NCBI GenBank assembly: GCA_964508495.1
Contig: CAZDUA010000026.1
Span: 1-12,484 of the forward strand
Direction: 5' to 3'
DNA: 12,484 nt
Origin: CABMGU01 sp964508495
GTDB lineage: Archaea > Nanobdellota > Nanobdellia > Woesearchaeales > ARS49
The first letter of the stretch is position 1; each line of letters opens with the position of its first letter. Positions 11,352 to 12,484 of this stretch are shown one piece after another. The notes below the pieces were generated by a model. That model saw only the letters and a list, made by a program, of their open reading frames with translations, was not told the origin of the DNA and searched no databases. The translations under genes were made by a program, and so were the position numbers.

Positions 11352-12484
11352 ATGATGGTTGCAAGAAAGAAAAAAGAATCAGCAGATGATAATACTAAAA
11401 AGCGTTCTTCAAGCAAAGACGAAACTTCAGCAGCGCACGTCCAGCCGGAAATAAACGTAGGAATGATAGGGCATGTTGACCACGGCAAAACAACACTAGT
11501 ACAGACGTTGTCCGGCAAGTGGACAGACACGCATTCTGAAGAAATCAAAAGAGGGATCACAATCAGATTGGGATACGCGGACGTAACATTCTACAAGTGC
11601 AAAAAGTGCGACGGGGCAGATGCGTACGGCATACAGCCAAAATGCACAAAATGCAATGAACCAGCAGAATTCATCAGAAAAATAAGCCTGGTTGATGCTC
11701 CAGGACACGAAAGCCTAATGGCAACAATGCTCTGCGGAGCAAACATAATGGACGGAGCACTATTGCTTGTTTCAGCATCAGAAACATGCCCGCAACCACA
11801 AACAAGAGAGCACTTGCAAGCATTAGAAATTGTAGGAATTGAAAACTTAATCATCGTGCAAAACAAAATAGACCTTGTAAGCCCAGAACAAGCAACAAAG
11901 AATTACGACGAAATAAAATCATTCCTGAAAGGAACAAAATACGAAAACGCTCCAATAATACCAATGAGCGCGATACACTCAATCAATTTAGACGTTCTAA
12001 TACAAACAATACAAGAAAAAATACCAACGCCAAAAAGAGACTTGAGCGCAGACCCGGTCATGTTCGTAGCAAGAAGCTTTGACATCAACAAGCCGGGAAC
12101 AGCGCCTGATAAAATGGTCGGAGGAGTGCTTGGCGGCTCACTAAAACAAGGCAAACTAGTACAAGGCGCAGATATAGTGATAGTTCCAGGATACGAAGTA
12201 CAAGAAAAAAACCAAAAAGTCTGGAAGCCACTAAAAACAAAGATTATTTCTTTAATGTCAGGCGGGGATAAATTCAAAGAAATAATGCCAGGAGGAAGCA
12301 TAGCAATAATGACCTCACTCGACCCAAGCATAGTCAAAAGCGACAAATTAGTCGGAAGCCTAGTAGGACTAGAAGGCATGGCGCCAAAAGTCTGGTACGA
12401 ACTTCAGCTTGAAACGCATTTACTTGAAAGAGTTGTGGGAGCAAAAGACAAACTAGTAGTAGACCCTGTCAAACTGAGCGAAGT
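11352..12484 (+). CDS. eif2g: Translation initiation factor aIF2, gamma subunit (3' end outside the window)
   Basis: The GTPase core of the aIF2 heterotrimer, which delivers initiator Met-tRNA to the small subunit. About 377 of an expected 410-440 residues are present. Visible motifs are GHVDHGKTTL (G1, 40-49), RGITIRLGYAD in switch I (67-77), a zinc knuckle (Cys83, Cys86, Cys98, Cys101), DAPGHE (115-120), NKID (171-174) and SAIHSIN (206-212). The FDINKPGT and GGVLGGSL stretches mark domain II. The switch I sequence and zinc knuckle distinguish it from EF-Tu/EF1A and SelB. An N-terminal extension of about 33 residues rich in Lys, Ser and acidic residues precedes the G domain, longer than usual for archaea. 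Either ATG at 11352 or 11355 may be the start. Confidence 0.96.
   Translation, partial: MMVARKKKESADDNTKKRSSSKDETSAAHVQPEINVGMIGHVDHGKTTLVQTLSGKWTDTHSEEIKRGITIRLGYADVTFYKCKKCDGADAYGIQPKCTKCNEPAEFIRKISLVDAPGHESLMATMLCGANIMDGALLLVSASETCPQPQTREHLQALEIVGIENLIIVQNKIDLVSPEQATKNYDEIKSFLKGTKYENAPIIPMSAIHSINLDVLIQTIQEKIPTPKRDLSADPVMFVARSFDINKPGTAPDKMVGGVLGGSLKQGKLVQGADIVIVPGYEVQEKNQKVWKPLKTKIISLMSGGDKFKEIMPGGSIAIMTSLDPSIVKSDKLVGSLVGLEGMAPKVWYELQLETHLLERVVGAKDKLVVDPVKLSE

Noticed and set aside
1..12484. tRNA, rRNA, CRISPR array or transposase genes
   Set aside because: Reading the gaps between genes showed no cloverleaf-like arms, no regular repeat-spacer pattern and no transposase motifs. The only repeats found are the short ones at 85-111 and 8303-8416.

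Overview
The window looks like a piece of a compact, AT-rich archaeal chromosome. It carries archaeal or archaeal/eukaryotic genes (Alba, ribosomal protein S17e, the initiation factor aIF2 gamma with its zinc knuckle, archaeal-type ArgS, an e-MtaB-type tRNA methylthiotransferase, a stand-alone MetRS-beta-like tRNA-binding protein). Nearly every transcription unit begins with a T/A-rich TATA element centred about 26-29 bp before the start codon, or before a very short leader. The small genes, minimal spacing and divergent versions of known families suggest a DPANN-like lineage. That lineage is an inference from style, not from a phylogeny.

Layout, left to right. Bases 1-50 hold the first codons of a minus-strand secreted or membrane protein with its promoter. 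Positions 127-3003 are a leftward cluster: argS, a small degenerate arginase-fold protein, S17e, Alba and a two-helix membrane protein. S17e and the membrane protein also have promoter-like elements of their own. A symmetric TATA box at 3006-3013 lies between argS and a divergent small four-helix membrane protein (3036-3335). A 90-residue protein resembling RaiA/HPF ribosome-hibernation factors (3338-3610, minus) ends against it. Two outward-facing promoters separate that gene from a 41-residue zinc-ribbon protein (3741-3866) and the radical-SAM methylthiotransferase (3911-5149). A minus-strand pair follows: a divergent PurD-like ATP-grasp protein whose stop codon overlaps the start of an alpha/beta hydrolase (TGATG). 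Next come a minus-strand SET-domain protein (7340-7822) and, divergently, the MetRS-beta-like gene followed by phosphomannomutase/phosphoglucomutase. The junction between those last two contains a 15-bp direct repeat, two inverted repeats and a 30-codon open frame. Converging on the mutase is a soluble GGDEF (diguanylate cyclase-like) protein with a long helical N-terminal region. The window ends inside the aIF2 gamma gene.

Together the genes are mostly translation and its control (ArgS, S17e, aIF2 gamma, tRNA modification, tRNA binding, possibly ribosome hibernation), chromatin (Alba, perhaps the SET protein) and sugar phosphate metabolism. The accessory or unusual items are the GGDEF protein, the SET protein, the arginase-fold remnant, the PurD-like/hydrolase pair and the repeat-bearing junction at 8303-8418. 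No rRNA, tRNA, CRISPR array or recognisable transposase was seen. No stretch over about 130 bp lacks an assigned gene.
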